64,000 nt of DNA from Lysobacter alkalisoli (GCF_006547045.1 NZ_CP041242.1:124001-188000), one strand, 5' to 3'. Positions 39,512-50,184 are shown, counted from the stretch's first letter. Notes: generated by a model not told the origin, from the sequence alone. Numbers and translations are program-made.

Positions 39512-40846
39512 ATGCACGCATCGCCTTTCAATCTGCTTGCCATTTCTGTCGCGCTGGCAGCGGCGCTCGGCATCGTCCCGTCCTCTTTCGCACAGGACGC
39601 CCAGCACCCGAAAGTCGCCGCCGCGGCGCAGGCGGTGAACGCGAAGGTCGTCGCCTGGCGCCGTGACATCCACCAGCACCCCGAACTCGGCAATCGTGAA
39701 GTACGCACTGCTGCGCTGGTCGCCGAGCACCTGCGCGAGCTGGGGTTGGAGCCGAAGACCGGCATCGCCACCACCGGCGTGACCGCGGTGCTCAAGGGGG
39801 GCAAGCCGGGGCCGCGCATCGCGATCCGTGCCGACATGGATGCGCTGCCGGTGACCGAGCGCACCGGGCTGCCGTTCGCGTCCAAGGTGACCACCACCTT
39901 CCGTGGCGAAACCACCGGGGTCATGCACGCCTGCGGCCACGACGCCCACACCAGCGTGCTGATGGGCGTGGCCGAGGCGCTGGTGGCGATGAAGGACGAA
40001 CTGCCGGGCGAGGTGATGTTCATCTTCCAGCCCGCCGAGGAAGGCCCGCCGGACGGCGAGGAAGGCGGCGCCGAGGAAATGCTCGCGCAGGGCATCTTCC
40101 GCGATTTCAGGCCCGACGCGGTATTCGGCCTGCACGTGTTCTCGACCCTCAACGCCGGTCAGATCGGCGTGCGCGGCGGGCCGCTGATGGCGGCCTCGGA
40201 CCGCTTCAATATCGTGGTCAAGGGCCGGCAGACGCACGGTTCGCGACCGTGGGGCGGGGTCGACCCGATCGTTGCCGCGGCCGACGTGATCGGCAGCGCG
40301 CAGACGATCGTGAGCCGCCGCCAGGACATTTCGAAGCAGCCGGTGGTGGTGACTTTCGGAGCGATCAAGGGCGGCATCCGCTACAACATCATTCCCGACG
40401 AGGTCGAGCTGGTCGGCACCATCCGCACCTTCGACGAGGACATGCGCCAGCAGGTGTTCACCGACCTGACCCGGGTGGCCGAAAAGGTGGCCGAGGCCCA
40501 CGGCGCCATTGCCGACGCCCAGGTGCCCGACACCAAGGGCAACCCGGTCACCGTCAATGATCCCGATCTGACCGCGCGCATGATCCCGAGCCTGCAAAAG
40601 GTGGTCGGCGCCGGCAACGTGGTCGATCCCGGCCTGACCATGGGTGCGGAGGACTTCTCGTACTACGCCCGCGAGGTGCCGGGCCTGTTCTTCTTCGTCG
40701 GCTCGACGCCGAAGGGCAAGGACCCCAAGACCGCGCCGAGCAACCACTCGCCGGAATTCTTCCTCGACGAGTCCGCGCTCGACGTCGGCGTGCGCGCGTT
40801 GCTGCAGGTCGCGCTGGATTACCTCGACGATCCGCCGCAGGGCTGA
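39512..40846 (+). CDS. M20D family amidohydrolase (periplasmic hippuricase-like)
   Basis: 444 residues with a signal peptide (about 1-27, ending SSFAQ). M20 metallopeptidase features: RRDIHQHPELG, IRADMDALPV, GVMHACGHDAHTSVLMG with metal-binding Cys/His, and IFQPAEEGPPDGEEGGA with the catalytic Glu. Later comes a dimerisation domain and a final metal ligand in NHSPEFFLDES. M20D members hydrolyse N-acyl amino acids or amides; here the signal peptide suggests a periplasmic role. It is divergent from the secreted protease, possibly linked to peptide scavenging. The substrate is unknown. Confidence 0.9.
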   Translation: MHASPFNLLAISVALAAALGIVPSSFAQDAQHPKVAAAAQAVNAKVVAWRRDIHQHPELGNREVRTAALVAEHLRELGLEPKTGIATTGVTAVLKGGKPGPRIAIRADMDALPVTERTGLPFASKVTTTFRGETTGVMHACGHDAHTSVLMGVAEALVAMKDELPGEVMFIFQPAEEGPPDGEEGGAEEMLAQGIFRDFRPDAVFGLHVFSTLNAGQIGVRGGPLMAASDRFNIVVKGRQTHGSRPWGGVDPIVAAADVIGSAQTIVSRRQDISKQPVVVTFGAIKGGIRYNIIPDEVELVGTIRTFDEDMRQQVFTDLTRVAEKVAEAHGAIADAQVPDTKGNPVTVNDPDLTARMIPSLQKVVGAGNVVDPGLTMGAEDFSYYAREVPGLFFFVGSTPKGKDPKTAPSNHSPEFFLDESALDVGVRALLQVALDYLDDPPQG

Positions 40847-40884
40847 GCGCCGCGATGCCGGGGAGAAGAACCTAAAATGCGGTC

Positions 40885-41709
40885 ATGACCAACACCCCAC
40901 CCTCGGCCGGCCTCCCGCTCGGCCGCCATGTCGACTATCCACGCCTCTACGATGCCGGCCTGCTGTTCCCGATCGCGCGTTCGCTCGGCCGCCGCGAGAT
41001 CGGTATCGATGAAGCCGCGCTGCCGTTCGTCGGCATCGACCGCTGGCATGCCTACGAACTGAGCTGGCTGGATGCACGCGGCAAGCCGCGGATGGCGACC
41101 GCGACCTTCGAGGTACCGGCCGATTCGCCGTTCCTGATCGAATCCAAGTCGCTCAAGCTGTACCTGAACTCCTTCAATGCGACCCGCCTCGACGATGACG
41201 AGACGGTGCGCACGCGCATCGCCACCGATCTGTCGGCGGCAGCCGGCGCGCCGGTCGGGGTTGCGTTCGGACTGCCGCCAATGACGGTCGAGGGCGAGGG
41301 CGAATGCCTCGACGCGCTCGACATCGACATCGAGCACTACGGCCCGCCGCGTGCGGAACTGCTGTCCGCCGATGTCGGCAGGATTGTCGACGAGGTGTTG
41401 CACAGCGACCTGCTCAAGTCCAACTGCCCGGTTACCGGCCAGCCGGACTGGGCCACCGTCGTCATCGCGTACCGCGGGCCTAAGCTCGACCGCGCCGCGC
41501 TGTTGCGCTACCTGGTGTCGTTCCGCGACCACGCCGAGTTCCACGAGCAATGCGTGGAGCGCATCTTCACCGACCTGCTCGCACATGCCGCACCGCAGTC
41601 GCTGTCGGTGGAAGCGCGCTACACCCGTCGTGGCGGCCTCGACATCAATCCGTGGCGGGCCACGCCGGGCCATGATCGTCCAACTGCGACGCGCGACACA
41701 CGTCAATAG
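40885..41709 (+). CDS. queF: NADPH-dependent 7-cyano-7-deazaguanine reductase QueF (long type)
   Basis: 274 residues, the long unimodular QueF type found in gammaproteobacteria. Key residues: Cys181 in [13 protein letters not shown] forms the thioimide with the substrate, Asp188 is the proton donor, and the [11 protein letters not shown] motif lies near residue 86. QueF reduces preQ0 nitrile to preQ1 for queuosine tRNA modification. The upstream GTP-derived precursor comes from the FolE reaction encoded at 4.6 kb. ATG at 40885 is preceded by a 38-bp gap from the amidohydrolase gene. Confidence 0.96.
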   Translation: MTNTPPSAGLPLGRHVDYPRLYDAGLLFPIARSLGRREIGIDEAALPFVGIDRWHAYELSWLDARGKPRMATATFEVPADSPFLIESKSLKLYLNSFNATRLDDDETVRTRIATDLSAAAGAPVGVAFGLPPMTVEGEGECLDALDIDIEHYGPPRAELLSADVGRIVDEVLHSDLLKSNCPVTGQPDWATVVIAYRGPKLDRAALLRYLVSFRDHAEFHEQCVERIFTDLLAHAAPQSLSVEARYTRRGGLDINPWRATPGHDRPTATRDTRQ

Positions 41710-41818
41710 GGGAAATCATTCAAGCGTCGAGCAAGGTCTTCACCCGGCCGCAATGATTCCTTAACAGGACGCGTGCGACTGTGCGCCCAACGACCCGCAT
41801 CGGCGAGGACCGTCCTGG

Positions 41819-42139
41819 ATGAGCACAGACAAGAAGCCCGACTTTTCCAACGTGAAGGGCGCGGTGAAAACCACCGAGGAGATCGTCAAGAAACCCGACT
41901 TCGGCAACGTGCAATCGTCGGTGCAATCGACCGAGGAGATCATCGATCCGGTCGAACAGGCCTACACGGTGGAGAAGGGCGACACGCTGTCGGCGATCGC
42001 CAGGCAGTTCTATGGCAAGGCCAACAAATGGCCGGTGATCTTCGAAGCCAACCGCGACCAGCTCGACAACCCTGACCGGATCATGCCGGGCCAGGTGTTG
42101 AAGATCCCGAGCATCGAACCCGAAAGCGGCGAGGCCTGA
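41819..42139 (+). CDS. LysM domain protein
   Basis: 106 residues. A C-terminal LysM domain (about 48-98) shows [33 protein letters not shown] and [13 protein letters not shown], as in the YgaU/Kbp K+-binding family. The N-terminal half has two short repeats ([19 protein letters not shown] / [19 protein letters not shown]). No signal peptide is seen. The classic Kbp protein also has a BON domain; here the repeat region replaces it. It probably binds peptidoglycan or acts in a cytoplasmic K+-sensing role; the family leaves both open. Confidence 0.85.
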   Translation: MSTDKKPDFSNVKGAVKTTEEIVKKPDFGNVQSSVQSTEEIIDPVEQAYTVEKGDTLSAIARQFYGKANKWPVIFEANRDQLDNPDRIMPGQVLKIPSIEPESGEA

Positions 42140-42152
42140 GCCCGCGCGCTGC

Positions 42153-42205
42153 ATCTTCGAACCCCGATCTTCGAATCGGATCTTTGAATCCAGCTTCTTC
42201 GAATC
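42153..42205. repeat. Four short TTCGAA-type tandem repeats
   Basis: The motif [A/T]TCTTCGAATC, with variants, occurs at 42153, 42167, 42180 and 42195 (period 13-15 bp), just after the LysM gene and 20 bp before the lipoprotein start. Three copies contain the TTCGAA palindrome. It could be an operator array or simple slippage; no known regulator was matched. Confidence 0.55.
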
Positions 42206-42224
42206 GCTTCCCGAGGAGAACCGC

Positions 42225-42719
42225 ATGATGCGTTACCGCTCGACCCACGCCGTTGCCGCGGCCCTGGTAGCCACCCTGGCCGTTGCCGGCTGCAAGAAGT
42301 CCGAGCCCGCACCGGAGGCCGCCGCGCCGTCACCCGCGCCCACATTCGAACCCGCCGCGCCGGAAGCGCCGGTCATGACCACCGTCTCGGTCAGCGGGGT
42401 CGAGCTCGGCACCAGCATCGGCGCCGACATGAACATCGAATCGCCGGCGAGCACCTTCGCCACCGGTGACACCATCATTGCCGCAGTGGCAACCGCGACC
42501 AGCGATCCGGCCGCGAACGTCACCGGCAACCTCGGCGTCAGGTGGACCTACGAAGGCGACACCCCGGTCCACGAGGAGTCAAAGGACATCGACTTCAGCG
42601 GCAAGGGCGTGACCACCTTCGAGATCAGCAAGCCCGATGGCTGGCCGACCGGCAACTACAAGGTCGAGGTGCTGCTCAATGGCGCCGTGGCCCAGAGCCG
42701 CGAATTCGAGGTCAGATAA
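42225..42719 (+). CDS. Putative lipoprotein, unknown function
   Basis: 164 residues. N-terminal signal with lipobox AVAGC (Cys near 23), then a Pro/Ala-rich linker (residues 26-48). A beta-rich domain follows (residues ~50-164, with VSGVELGTSIGADMNI, LGVRWTYEGDTPVH, and GNYKVEVLLNG near the end) resembling an Ig-like or transthyretin-like fold. A GAGGAG ribosome-binding site lies upstream. A strong intrinsic terminator follows ~95 bp after the stop. Likely anchored in the outer or inner membrane; function unknown. Confidence 0.8.
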   Translation: MMRYRSTHAVAAALVATLAVAGCKKSEPAPEAAAPSPAPTFEPAAPEAPVMTTVSVSGVELGTSIGADMNIESPASTFATGDTIIAAVATATSDPAANVTGNLGVRWTYEGDTPVHEESKDIDFSGKGVTTFEISKPDGWPTGNYKVEVLLNGAVAQSREFEVR

Positions 42720-42814
42720 CCGGACGACGCGGTCGCACGGCGCCACCTCCCGCAATGTCGTGCGGCCGCTTCTTTCCATTCCCTCTCTCTCCGCCCGATT
42801 GGGTGGGCAAGCCC

Positions 42815-42843
42815 GGGCGCGATGCGAATCGCGCCCTTTTTTT
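42815..42843 (+). terminator. Strong Rho-independent terminator
   Basis: GGGCGCGAT-GCGA-ATCGCGCCC followed by TTTTTTT: a perfect 9-bp stem with a 7-T tail. It ends the lipoprotein transcript. Confidence 0.93.
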
Positions 42844-42876
42844 GGCTCTTCTGCCAAGTGAGGGAGAGCTCGCCTT

Positions 42877-43233
42877 CTGCCGCTTGCGTTCTGCGTTCGA
42901 TGCCGTTTCTCGCCGCTACCTGGCTGTCCCCACGCGACCTGCCGGCCTTGACGGCGAATGTCCCCCGGCCGCCGCCGATGGCGGCGGCCTCCTCCTTGAT
43001 TTCGCCGTCAAGGCCGGCAGGCCACGTCGGGATCGCGCGGCCACGCTGGAACGCCAAGCAGACCCTCCCTGGGAGTGCGCTTCTGGAACCACCGGTCATG
43101 TCGGAACGCCGGGGGCGAAGGTCCTTGGGTGCGAAATCAAGGAGGAGGCGCCGGCCCTGGCCGGTGCCGGGGACATTCGCATCCAAGGGCCTTCGCCCCC
43201 GGCGCCCCGGTCATCCAACAGGCCCGGTGCTTT
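42877..43233. repeat. Long nested inverted-repeat element (no gene)
   Basis: The 606-bp gap 42720-43325 has no gene. From 42877 to 43233 it holds a chain of palindromes: 42938-42958 and 43001-43021 are perfect 21-bp inverted repeats, with an inner GC hairpin (GGCCGCCGCC/GGCGGCGGCC). Bases 43111-43135 and 43176-43200 are 23/25 inverted repeats, with another GC hairpin between them. The outer flanks (42877-42967 and 43201-43233) match the short copy at 37581-37697. The whole looks like a non-autonomous mobile or structural-RNA-forming element. Confidence 0.65.
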
Positions 43234-43325
43234 CCCCTCGGTTGGGCGAAGAACCTTTTTTCCTTGCCCGGGCCACAGATGGACGGGCGCGCTACCATGC
43301 GCGTCCCGAACCGCTGTCCGTACCG

Positions 43326-44060
43326 ATGAAGATTCCCGCCTACCTCGACGACGACCAGATCGAACGCCTTGCCGGTCTGCTGGAGCAGCGCGCGGTACCG
43401 TTCCGCGGCTTCAACCTGGAGGCACTGGACGGCTACCTGAGCGCGCTGGTGGTCGGCCCTGACGAGGTGCCGGCGGCCGAGTGGATGCCGCCGGTCTGGG
43501 GCAAGCCGCCGCGCTGGGCCGACGAGGCCGAGCGCAGCGATGTCGAGGCGCTGCTGCTCGGCCACCACAACATGGCCGCCGCCCGCGTGCGCCACGGCGA
43601 CGACGACCTGCCCGACCACCTCGCCCCGCTGTTGTGGCTGCCGGAGGACCCTGAGGGAGGCCTGCCCGAAGAGGTCGACGAGCACGATCTCGACGTCGGC
43701 CGCGACTGGGCACTGGGGTTCTTCACCGGCGTGTCGCTGCGCGAGGAGGCCTGGGACCGCTGGCTGGACGAGAACGACTGGATGGAGCAGATCTTCGGCC
43801 TGTTCGACCAGCTCGCCAGCGGCGAGGTGCTGGGCGAGGACCCGACCCAGCCGGCCACCCCGATCGGCTATCGCGAACGGCTGGAAATCATCGCCAGCCT
43901 GCCCGGCATGCTCGCCGACCTGCACCACTACCGCATTGACGCGCTGACCCCGCACGAGCCGCTTCGCCGCGGCGACACCCCGGCCCGCAACGCACCCTGC
44001 CCCTGCGGCAGCGGCCGCAAGTACAAGAAGTGCTGCGGCGCCGCCGCCAACGACGATTGA
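43326..44060 (+). CDS. UPF0149 (YecA/YgfB) family protein with C-terminal SEC-C zinc motif
   Basis: 244 residues. The N-terminal ~190 residues match the UPF0149 helical domain (LEALDGYLSALVVGPDEV, then GRDWALGFFTGVSLREEAWD). The last ~25 residues form a SEC-C zinc-binding motif (NAPCPCGSGRKYKKCCG) like the SecA tail. Such hybrids are annotated as YecA-like; the SEC-C tail of E. coli YecA binds metal and ribosomes. Likely cytosolic. It converges with a YkgJ-like gene. Confidence 0.9.
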   Translation: MKIPAYLDDDQIERLAGLLEQRAVPFRGFNLEALDGYLSALVVGPDEVPAAEWMPPVWGKPPRWADEAERSDVEALLLGHHNMAAARVRHGDDDLPDHLAPLLWLPEDPEGGLPEEVDEHDLDVGRDWALGFFTGVSLREEAWDRWLDENDWMEQIFGLFDQLASGEVLGEDPTQPATPIGYRERLEIIASLPGMLADLHHYRIDALTPHEPLRRGDTPARNAPCPCGSGRKYKKCCGAAANDD

Positions 44061-44063
44061 GGA

Positions 44064-44318
44064 TCACGGCCGGGTCAGCCGTTCCAGCGCCGCCAGTGCC
44101 ACCATCGCTTCCCTGCGCGATGCGCCGCACATCTCCATCGAGGGTCGCAGCGAGACGCAGAACCCCGGTCGTTCCGGCTGGCCGAACAGCCGGCAACGCG
44201 AATCATCGTCCAGTTGCACGCAAGGCATGCCCGCGGGCTTTCCGTGCGGCATGCCCGGAATCGGCGAGTTGATCGACGGCGCGGTGCAGCACGCGCCACA
44301 CCCCGGGCGGCAGTCCAT
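44064..44318 (-). CDS. YkgJ family cysteine cluster protein
   Basis: 84 residues with the conserved cysteine cluster: CRPGCGACC at the N-terminus, then [16 protein letters not shown] and [16 protein letters not shown]. The pattern fits a zinc or Fe-S-binding YkgJ/CxxCxxCC protein. Function is unknown for the family. It starts 3 bp after the aroE stop, so the two are likely one transcript. Confidence 0.88.
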   Translation of the reverse strand: MDCRPGCGACCTAPSINSPIPGMPHGKPAGMPCVQLDDDSRCRLFGQPERPGFCVSLRPSMEMCGASRREAMVALAALERLTRP

Positions 44319-44321
44319 CGT

Positions 44322-45170
44322 TCAGTCGGCGGTCGTCAGCAGCGCATGCGAGGCGCGCAGCTCCTCGTAGACCGCGGTCGTGTCCGGGCGCACGCCGTGC
44401 CAGCGCAGGAACGCCTCGGCGGCCTGCTCGACCAGCATGCCGAGGCCGTCGATCACCACGTCGCCACCGGCCGCGCGCGCCCAGGCCAGGAACGGGATCG
44501 CGACTTCGCCATAGCTCAGGTCGACCGCATCGCCGCGCGGTGCGATCAGCGAGCTGGGCAGGAACGGCAGTGCCGCCTCGCGCGCGGCCGAGGTCGCGTT
44601 GATGACCAGGTCGAAGCCGCCAAGGCGGCGCAGGTCCTCGAAATTGCGCGGATGCACGCGGGCCGGTTCGCCCAGTGCATCGGCCAGCGCATCGGTCCGC
44701 GACGGTGTGCGGTTGACGATGTACAGCGACTTGATGCCGGCATCGAGCAATGCCGGCGCGACCCCGCGCGCGGCCCCGCCGGCCCCGATCAGCAGCACCT
44801 TTCGCCCGCGCAGGTCCTGTCCGTGGCGATCGGTCAGGTCGCGGACCAGGCCGAGGCCATCGGTGTTGTCGCCCAGCCAGCCGTGGTCCTGGCGGATCAG
44901 GGTGTTGGCGGCCCCGCAGCGGCGCGCGCGTTCGGTCAGCTCATTGCACAGCTCGGCCGCGCGCACCTTGTGCGGCAGGGTGATGTTGACGCCATCGCCG
45001 CCGCCGGCGGTGAATGCCTCCAGCGCGGCCTCGAACTGCTCCGGCGTGGCATCGATCGCGCTGTACTCCAGCGGGATCCTGCGCTGCTTGCTGAAGAAAG
45101 CATGGATGCGCGGCGACAACGAATGGGCGATGGGGTGGCCGATCACGGCAAAACGCTTGATCTCGGTCAT
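44322..45170 (-). CDS. aroE: Shikimate dehydrogenase AroE
   Basis: 282 residues from the ATG at 45170. Shikimate-binding residues appear in [12 protein letters not shown] and in GVNITLPHK, the latter with the catalytic Lys; NTDGLG follows. The NADP Rossmann motif is [16 protein letters not shown], and VNRTPSR gives the 2'-phosphate-binding arginines. AroE reduces 3-dehydroshikimate to shikimate, leading to chorismate, which XanB2 uses in the pigment locus. It is co-transcribed with the YkgJ-like gene and divergent from a beta-propeller gene 60 bp away. Confidence 0.95.
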   Translation of the reverse strand: MTEIKRFAVIGHPIAHSLSPRIHAFFSKQRRIPLEYSAIDATPEQFEAALEAFTAGGGDGVNITLPHKVRAAELCNELTERARRCGAANTLIRQDHGWLGDNTDGLGLVRDLTDRHGQDLRGRKVLLIGAGGAARGVAPALLDAGIKSLYIVNRTPSRTDALADALGEPARVHPRNFEDLRRLGGFDLVINATSAAREAALPFLPSSLIAPRGDAVDLSYGEVAIPFLAWARAAGGDVVIDGLGMLVEQAAEAFLRWHGVRPDTTAVYEELRASHALLTTAD

Positions 45171-45230
45171 GGGGGCCTCGCTTAGACTGGTGGAAGAAGA
45201 AACCTTGAACCAAAAATCCGAGGACATCCG

Positions 45231-46157
45231 ATGAGGGCCATCGCCGCCGCCGCCATCGCCGCCACTGCTGTGTTCAGTTTACTCCCGGCCATGGCATGGG
45301 CCGCGTCAATGCCGGTTGCGGTCGCCGCCAGCGGTCTGTCCGAATACGGCATCGAGGGCATCCGCATGGTCTCGACCCCGGCCGACGAGGAAGGCGCCAC
45401 GATCAGCGCCAATGGCCAACGCATCGTCTGGGCCGTGCGCGGCCGCGAAAGCGGCGCCGGTGGCAGCGACCTGTGGCAGGCCCGTCGGGTCGATGGACGC
45501 TGGCAGGACGCCGCCCCGCTCGCCATCAACACCGATGCCGATGAGGGCGACCCGGCCTTCAGCCCGGATGGCCACTGGCTGTATTTCAGCTCCAACCGCG
45601 ACGGCGGCGCCGGCGGCTTCGACCTTTATCGCGCCACGGTGCTCGACGACGGCCGCATCGGTGCGGTCGAGCACCTCGGCCCGGCCATCAACAGCGAAGG
45701 AAACGAGCGCGCGCCGATGCCCGGTCCCGACGGCAGCGTGCTGCTGTTCGCCAGCGATGGCCATGGCGGTGCCGGCGGCCTCGACCTGCTGCTCGCGCGC
45801 TGGGATGGCGACGCCTTCATCGAACCGGTGCCGCTGCCCGGCACGGTCAACACCGCCGCCGATGAAACCGATCCCGCCTGGCTCGCCGGCGGCGCGACCC
45901 TGCTGTTCACGCGTGGCAATGCCGGCGTATCGCAGATCCAGGTCGCCCATTGCGACGGCGCCACCTACGGCGAAGCGGAACCGCTGAAGCTGTCCTTCAA
46001 CAGCGCCGACGCCCGCACCTTCGCCCCGACCCCGGACTGGAGCAAACCGACCGAACTGCTGGTCGCCGGCAGCGCCCGTGCCCCGCGCGCCGGCGGCCTC
46101 GACCTCTATCGCGCGGTGTCGCCGAAGGTCGCCGGGCGGGCGGGGTGCCTGGATTGA
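45231..46157 (+). CDS. Secreted PD40/WD40-like beta-propeller protein
   Basis: 308 residues with a signal peptide (about 1-25, ending AMAWA). At least four TolB-like PD40 repeats follow, for example [20 protein letters not shown], then [19 protein letters not shown] and ATLLFTRGN. The fold should be a beta-propeller in the periplasm. PD40 proteins bind other proteins or glycans, or belong to prolyl peptidase-like enzymes, but no catalytic domain is present. Function unknown. It converges with hemB (3-bp gap). Confidence 0.82.
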   Translation: MRAIAAAAIAATAVFSLLPAMAWAASMPVAVAASGLSEYGIEGIRMVSTPADEEGATISANGQRIVWAVRGRESGAGGSDLWQARRVDGRWQDAAPLAINTDADEGDPAFSPDGHWLYFSSNRDGGAGGFDLYRATVLDDGRIGAVEHLGPAINSEGNERAPMPGPDGSVLLFASDGHGGAGGLDLLLARWDGDAFIEPVPLPGTVNTAADETDPAWLAGGATLLFTRGNAGVSQIQVAHCDGATYGEAEPLKLSFNSADARTFAPTPDWSKPTELLVAGSARAPRAGGLDLYRAVSPKVAGRAGCLD

Positions 46158-46160
46158 GTC

Positions 46161-47159
<999 letters not shown>

Positions 47160-47199
47160 TTACGCCGATGGCCGGTGCCGCGCGTGGCGGCAGGGGAAT

Positions 47200-47448
47200 T
47201 CAGATCACGCCGCCGCCCATGCCGAGCCGGACGATGCCGACCACGATCACGATGCCGTTGAGCAGCAGCCCGGCCTTGGCACGGCCGTTGCGCTCGCTGC
47301 GGGTGAACAGCACCCCGATCGCGCCGATCACCGCGCCAATGGCGGCGAACGGGATCAGGAACCAGTTGCCCCAACCGAGCAGCGGGATCAGCGCGACCAC
47401 CATCCAGATCATCGCGACAATGCCCCAGAGCAGGCTGATCAGTCCCAT
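47200..47448 (-). CDS. Small membrane protein, unknown
   Basis: 82 residues with two to three hydrophobic helices (about 3-22, 29-48 and 62-81), glycine/isoleucine-rich, resembling small DUF4190-like membrane proteins. It starts 297 bp upstream of the hemB start and is on the same strand. No catalytic motif. Likely a real gene given codon use and a clear ATG, but function unknown. Confidence 0.6.
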   Translation of the reverse strand: MGLISLLWGIVAMIWMVVALIPLLGWGNWFLIPFAAIGAVIGAIGVLFTRSERNGRAKAGLLLNGIVIVVGIVRLGMGGGVI

Positions 47449-47606
47449 CGTGCGTTCCTCCCGGCCGGGGCGACATCGCCCATTGCCGGATAGAGTGGCC
47501 GAAGTGGCGCGGTCATGCCTGTCCCGGAGGTCACGCCGGCGTCCGCTACGGCGGTGCCGTCATGTCCGAGCCGCCATCCCGACCCAAGGCCGAAATGGCG
47601 ACATCG

Positions 47607-48632
47607 TCAGCCGTCATGCACGCCGTCGATCTCCATCAGCAGGTCGCGGCGGCAGATTGCGGCGTGCAGGACGATCCGCGGCACGTCCGGACCGAGCCGT
47701 TCGGCCAGCAGACGCTCGACCGTCGGGATCGCGTCGCGGTCGCGCACATAGACCTTGAGCCGGCTGCCGCCACCGAATCGGGGTGGCAGCGACGGACGTT
47801 GCTCGCGCGCGGTTGCGAACAGGCTGTCGAAGTTGGCGAAGGTCTCGGCGAGCTGGTCGGCGACCGATTCGGCGTGGCGGGTCTGGTGGCCGACCACCGC
47901 CGCGGTGCCCGACAACAGCAACGGCATCGTGCTGCCGGCCGGCGGCAACATCGCGCGGGCGAAGCTTGGAGGCTGCGGTCCGTACTGGCGTGGGTAGCGC
48001 CAGGCGCTGACCTGGCGCGGGTTCTCCAGTGGGCTGCCGGGGCGGCGCGCGGCCAGCCAGTAGACCTGCAGCCGGCGCACGCCATCGGTGCGGCCGATTG
48101 CGGTCGCCGCGGGCAGGGTGCCGGGGGCGATCACGCCGCCCGACGGGGCGATCCCGCGGGCGCGGCCGATGCAGAAGCGCCGGTAACGCTCGCTGTCGTC
48201 CTCGCCATGGGTGATGTCGGCGAGGTAGTTCCAGGACCGCAGCAGGTGCGGGTAGCCGCGGGCGTGGATGAAGGCTTCCATCCGCCGGTAGGTGTGTTCG
48301 GCGGCGGCCTCGATATCGGTGTCGTTGCCGACCAGCGGAGCCTCGTCTGTTTCCAGGGCGCCGAACAGCAGGGTGCCGTCCTCGGCCCATGCCAGCTCGC
48401 CGTCGCGGCCATGCCGGACCGGGCCGGTGCTGCGCCAGACTTCAAGCAATGCAGCGCCGTGCGGCTCCAGGCCGACCCGCAGGTAGCGCGGGTCGTCGCA
48501 GACGGGGGCATCACGGCCGAAGCCGAGTACCGCCAGCACAGCGTCATCGGTCAGCAGCGAAGCCGGGTCGGCCGCGACGTAGTCGACCGACAGCCGCGGG
48601 GCCCGGGTATCGAGGGCCACATTCGCGTTCAT
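47607..48632 (-). CDS. xanB2: Chorismatase, XanB2-like (3-/4-hydroxybenzoate synthase)
   Basis: 341 residues of the FkbO/Hyg5/XanB2 chorismatase family, often annotated as pteridine-dependent deoxygenase-like. Typical core patterns include MEAFIHARGYPHLLRSWNYL, FCIGRARG, VYWLAARRPG, SAWRYPRQYGP, and MLLFATR-like SLFATAREQ near the end. In Xanthomonas, XanB2 cleaves chorismate to 3- and 4-hydroxybenzoate, for xanthomonadin and ubiquinone respectively. The ATG overlaps the halogenase-like gene stop (ATGA). It sits at the edge of an aryl polyene cluster whose other members are divergent. Confidence 0.88.
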   Translation of the reverse strand: MNANVALDTRAPRLSVDYVAADPASLLTDDAVLAVLGFGRDAPVCDDPRYLRVGLEPHGAALLEVWRSTGPVRHGRDGELAWAEDGTLLFGALETDEAPLVGNDTDIEAAAEHTYRRMEAFIHARGYPHLLRSWNYLADITHGEDDSERYRRFCIGRARGIAPSGGVIAPGTLPAATAIGRTDGVRRLQVYWLAARRPGSPLENPRQVSAWRYPRQYGPQPPSFARAMLPPAGSTMPLLLSGTAAVVGHQTRHAESVADQLAETFANFDSLFATAREQRPSLPPRFGGGSRLKVYVRDRDAIPTVERLLAERLGPDVPRIVLHAAICRRDLLMEIDGVHDG

Positions 48633-50077
48633 CGGCCGGTCTCCTGCAGTGCCGGCCTGGCGGGCGTCGTGCCGGCGGCGGCATTGGCGGCGTCGGCTTC
48701 CGTGGTCAGGGGCGTGGCCTGGTACAGAGTGTCGCCCTCGAAGCGGATCCCTACCTGCCGGCGTCGGCGCAGCCAGCCCTGCAGCGCGGCAGGGGCGAGC
48801 CGCAGCGCGGTCAATGCGTAGACCAGCCGGAACGCGCGCAGCCGCCGCAGCACGGCCGGGTTGTCGAACACATCGCCGGCCAGCATCGAGATCACCGCCT
48901 GTTCGATCTGCCAGTAGTTGCGTGGTTGGTTGAACAGTCGCTGCATGACCGGGGTGGTGAAGCGATAGATGAACCACTGGAAGTGGCGCAGGCCGCGCTT
49001 GAGCCGCTTCTCCATCGCCTGTTGCTGCGCATGTTCGCGGCCCGGATCGCGCAGGCTGGCGTCGACCACGGCCGCAGCCTGCTCGGCACTGTTCATGCCC
49101 AGGTAGACGCCGGAGGAGAACACCGGGTCGACGAAGGCATAGGCATCGCCCACCATCACCCAGCCAGGGCCGGACATGCGTTTGCAGGTATAGGAGTAGT
49201 TGCCGGTGACGTGGACGTCGCCGACGCGCTGCGCGCCCTGCATGCGCTCGGCGACCTGCGGCACCGACAGCAGGGTCTGCATCAGGAAGCCCTCGCTGTC
49301 GCCGCGGCGCTGCTTGAGGTACTCGGGGAAACACACCGCGCCGACGCTCATCACCCCGTCCGGGAGCGGGATCAGCCACATCCAGCCGTGCTCGAAACGC
49401 TGAACGGTGATGTTGCCGGCATCCTCGCCGGCGCGCCGCTGTACGCCGCGGAAGTGGCTGAAGATCGCCGCCGACTGGTGCCTGTCGTTCTTGCGCTTGA
49501 GCTTGAGCCGACGCCCGAGCACGGTGTCGCGGCCGCTGGCGTCGACCAGGTAGCGCGGCGCGAATACCCGTACGCGGCCGTCCGTATCGCGCGCATGCAC
49601 GCGTGCGGGCCGGCCGTCATCGCCGAACTCGACCTGCTCCACCCGCACCCGCTCGCGCGCATCGACGCCACTGCTGCGGGCGTGGTCGAACAGCAGTTTG
49701 TCGAAATCCTCGCGCCTGACCTGGAACGCGTAGCCGAACTTCGCGTCGATCGCGCGATCGAAACGGAAGGTGTTCCAGTCGCCTGCGCGTCCGGGCTCGT
49801 CGATAATCGGAAAGTCGGCCCCCGGCTTGTGGACGCCGATCGCGCGCACCTGTTCGAGCACGCCGAGGCGTTCGAGGATCGGCAGGTTCATCGGCAGCAG
49901 CGATTCGCCGATGTGGAAGCGCGGGTGGGCGTCCTTCTCCAGCTGGACCACGCGCCAGCCGCGGCGGGCGAGCAGGGTGGCCGCGGTGCTGCCCGCCGGG
50001 CCGCCGCCGATCACCAGCACGTCGCAGGTTTCGGGGGCTGCGGCGGGCGGTGCATCCATGGCGGCGGGCTCGGTCAT
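48629..50077 (-). CDS. Tryptophan halogenase-like FAD-dependent oxidoreductase of the pigment cluster
   Basis: 482 residues. FAD loop VLVIGGGPAGSTAATLLARRG at the N-terminus, halogenase-type HGWMWLIPLPDG (W-x-W-x-x-P pattern), and GDAYAFVDPVFSSGV. Such a gene accompanies xanB2 in Xanthomonas pigment clusters (xanB1 in older naming) and may halogenate or hydroxylate the aryl head. It is translationally coupled to xanB2 and divergent from the ACP gene by ~107 bp, the likely shared promoter region. The exact reaction is not shown by the sequence. Confidence 0.85.
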   Translation of the reverse strand: MTEPAAMDAPPAAAPETCDVLVIGGGPAGSTAATLLARRGWRVVQLEKDAHPRFHIGESLLPMNLPILERLGVLEQVRAIGVHKPGADFPIIDEPGRAGDWNTFRFDRAIDAKFGYAFQVRREDFDKLLFDHARSSGVDARERVRVEQVEFGDDGRPARVHARDTDGRVRVFAPRYLVDASGRDTVLGRRLKLKRKNDRHQSAAIFSHFRGVQRRAGEDAGNITVQRFEHGWMWLIPLPDGVMSVGAVCFPEYLKQRRGDSEGFLMQTLLSVPQVAERMQGAQRVGDVHVTGNYSYTCKRMSGPGWVMVGDAYAFVDPVFSSGVYLGMNSAEQAAAVVDASLRDPGREHAQQQAMEKRLKRGLRHFQWFIYRFTTPVMQRLFNQPRNYWQIEQAVISMLAGDVFDNPAVLRRLRAFRLVYALTALRLAPAALQGWLRRRRQVGIRFEGDTLYQATPLTTEADAANAAAGTTPARPALQETGR

Positions 50078-50184
50078 CACGACATGATAGCCGGGCGGCC
50101 GATCGCGAAACATGGCTCCGGCTTGCGCCGACGCGCCCGATGCCGGATCGTTGCGTCCCTGTTCCGCTGTCATGAAGACGCCTG

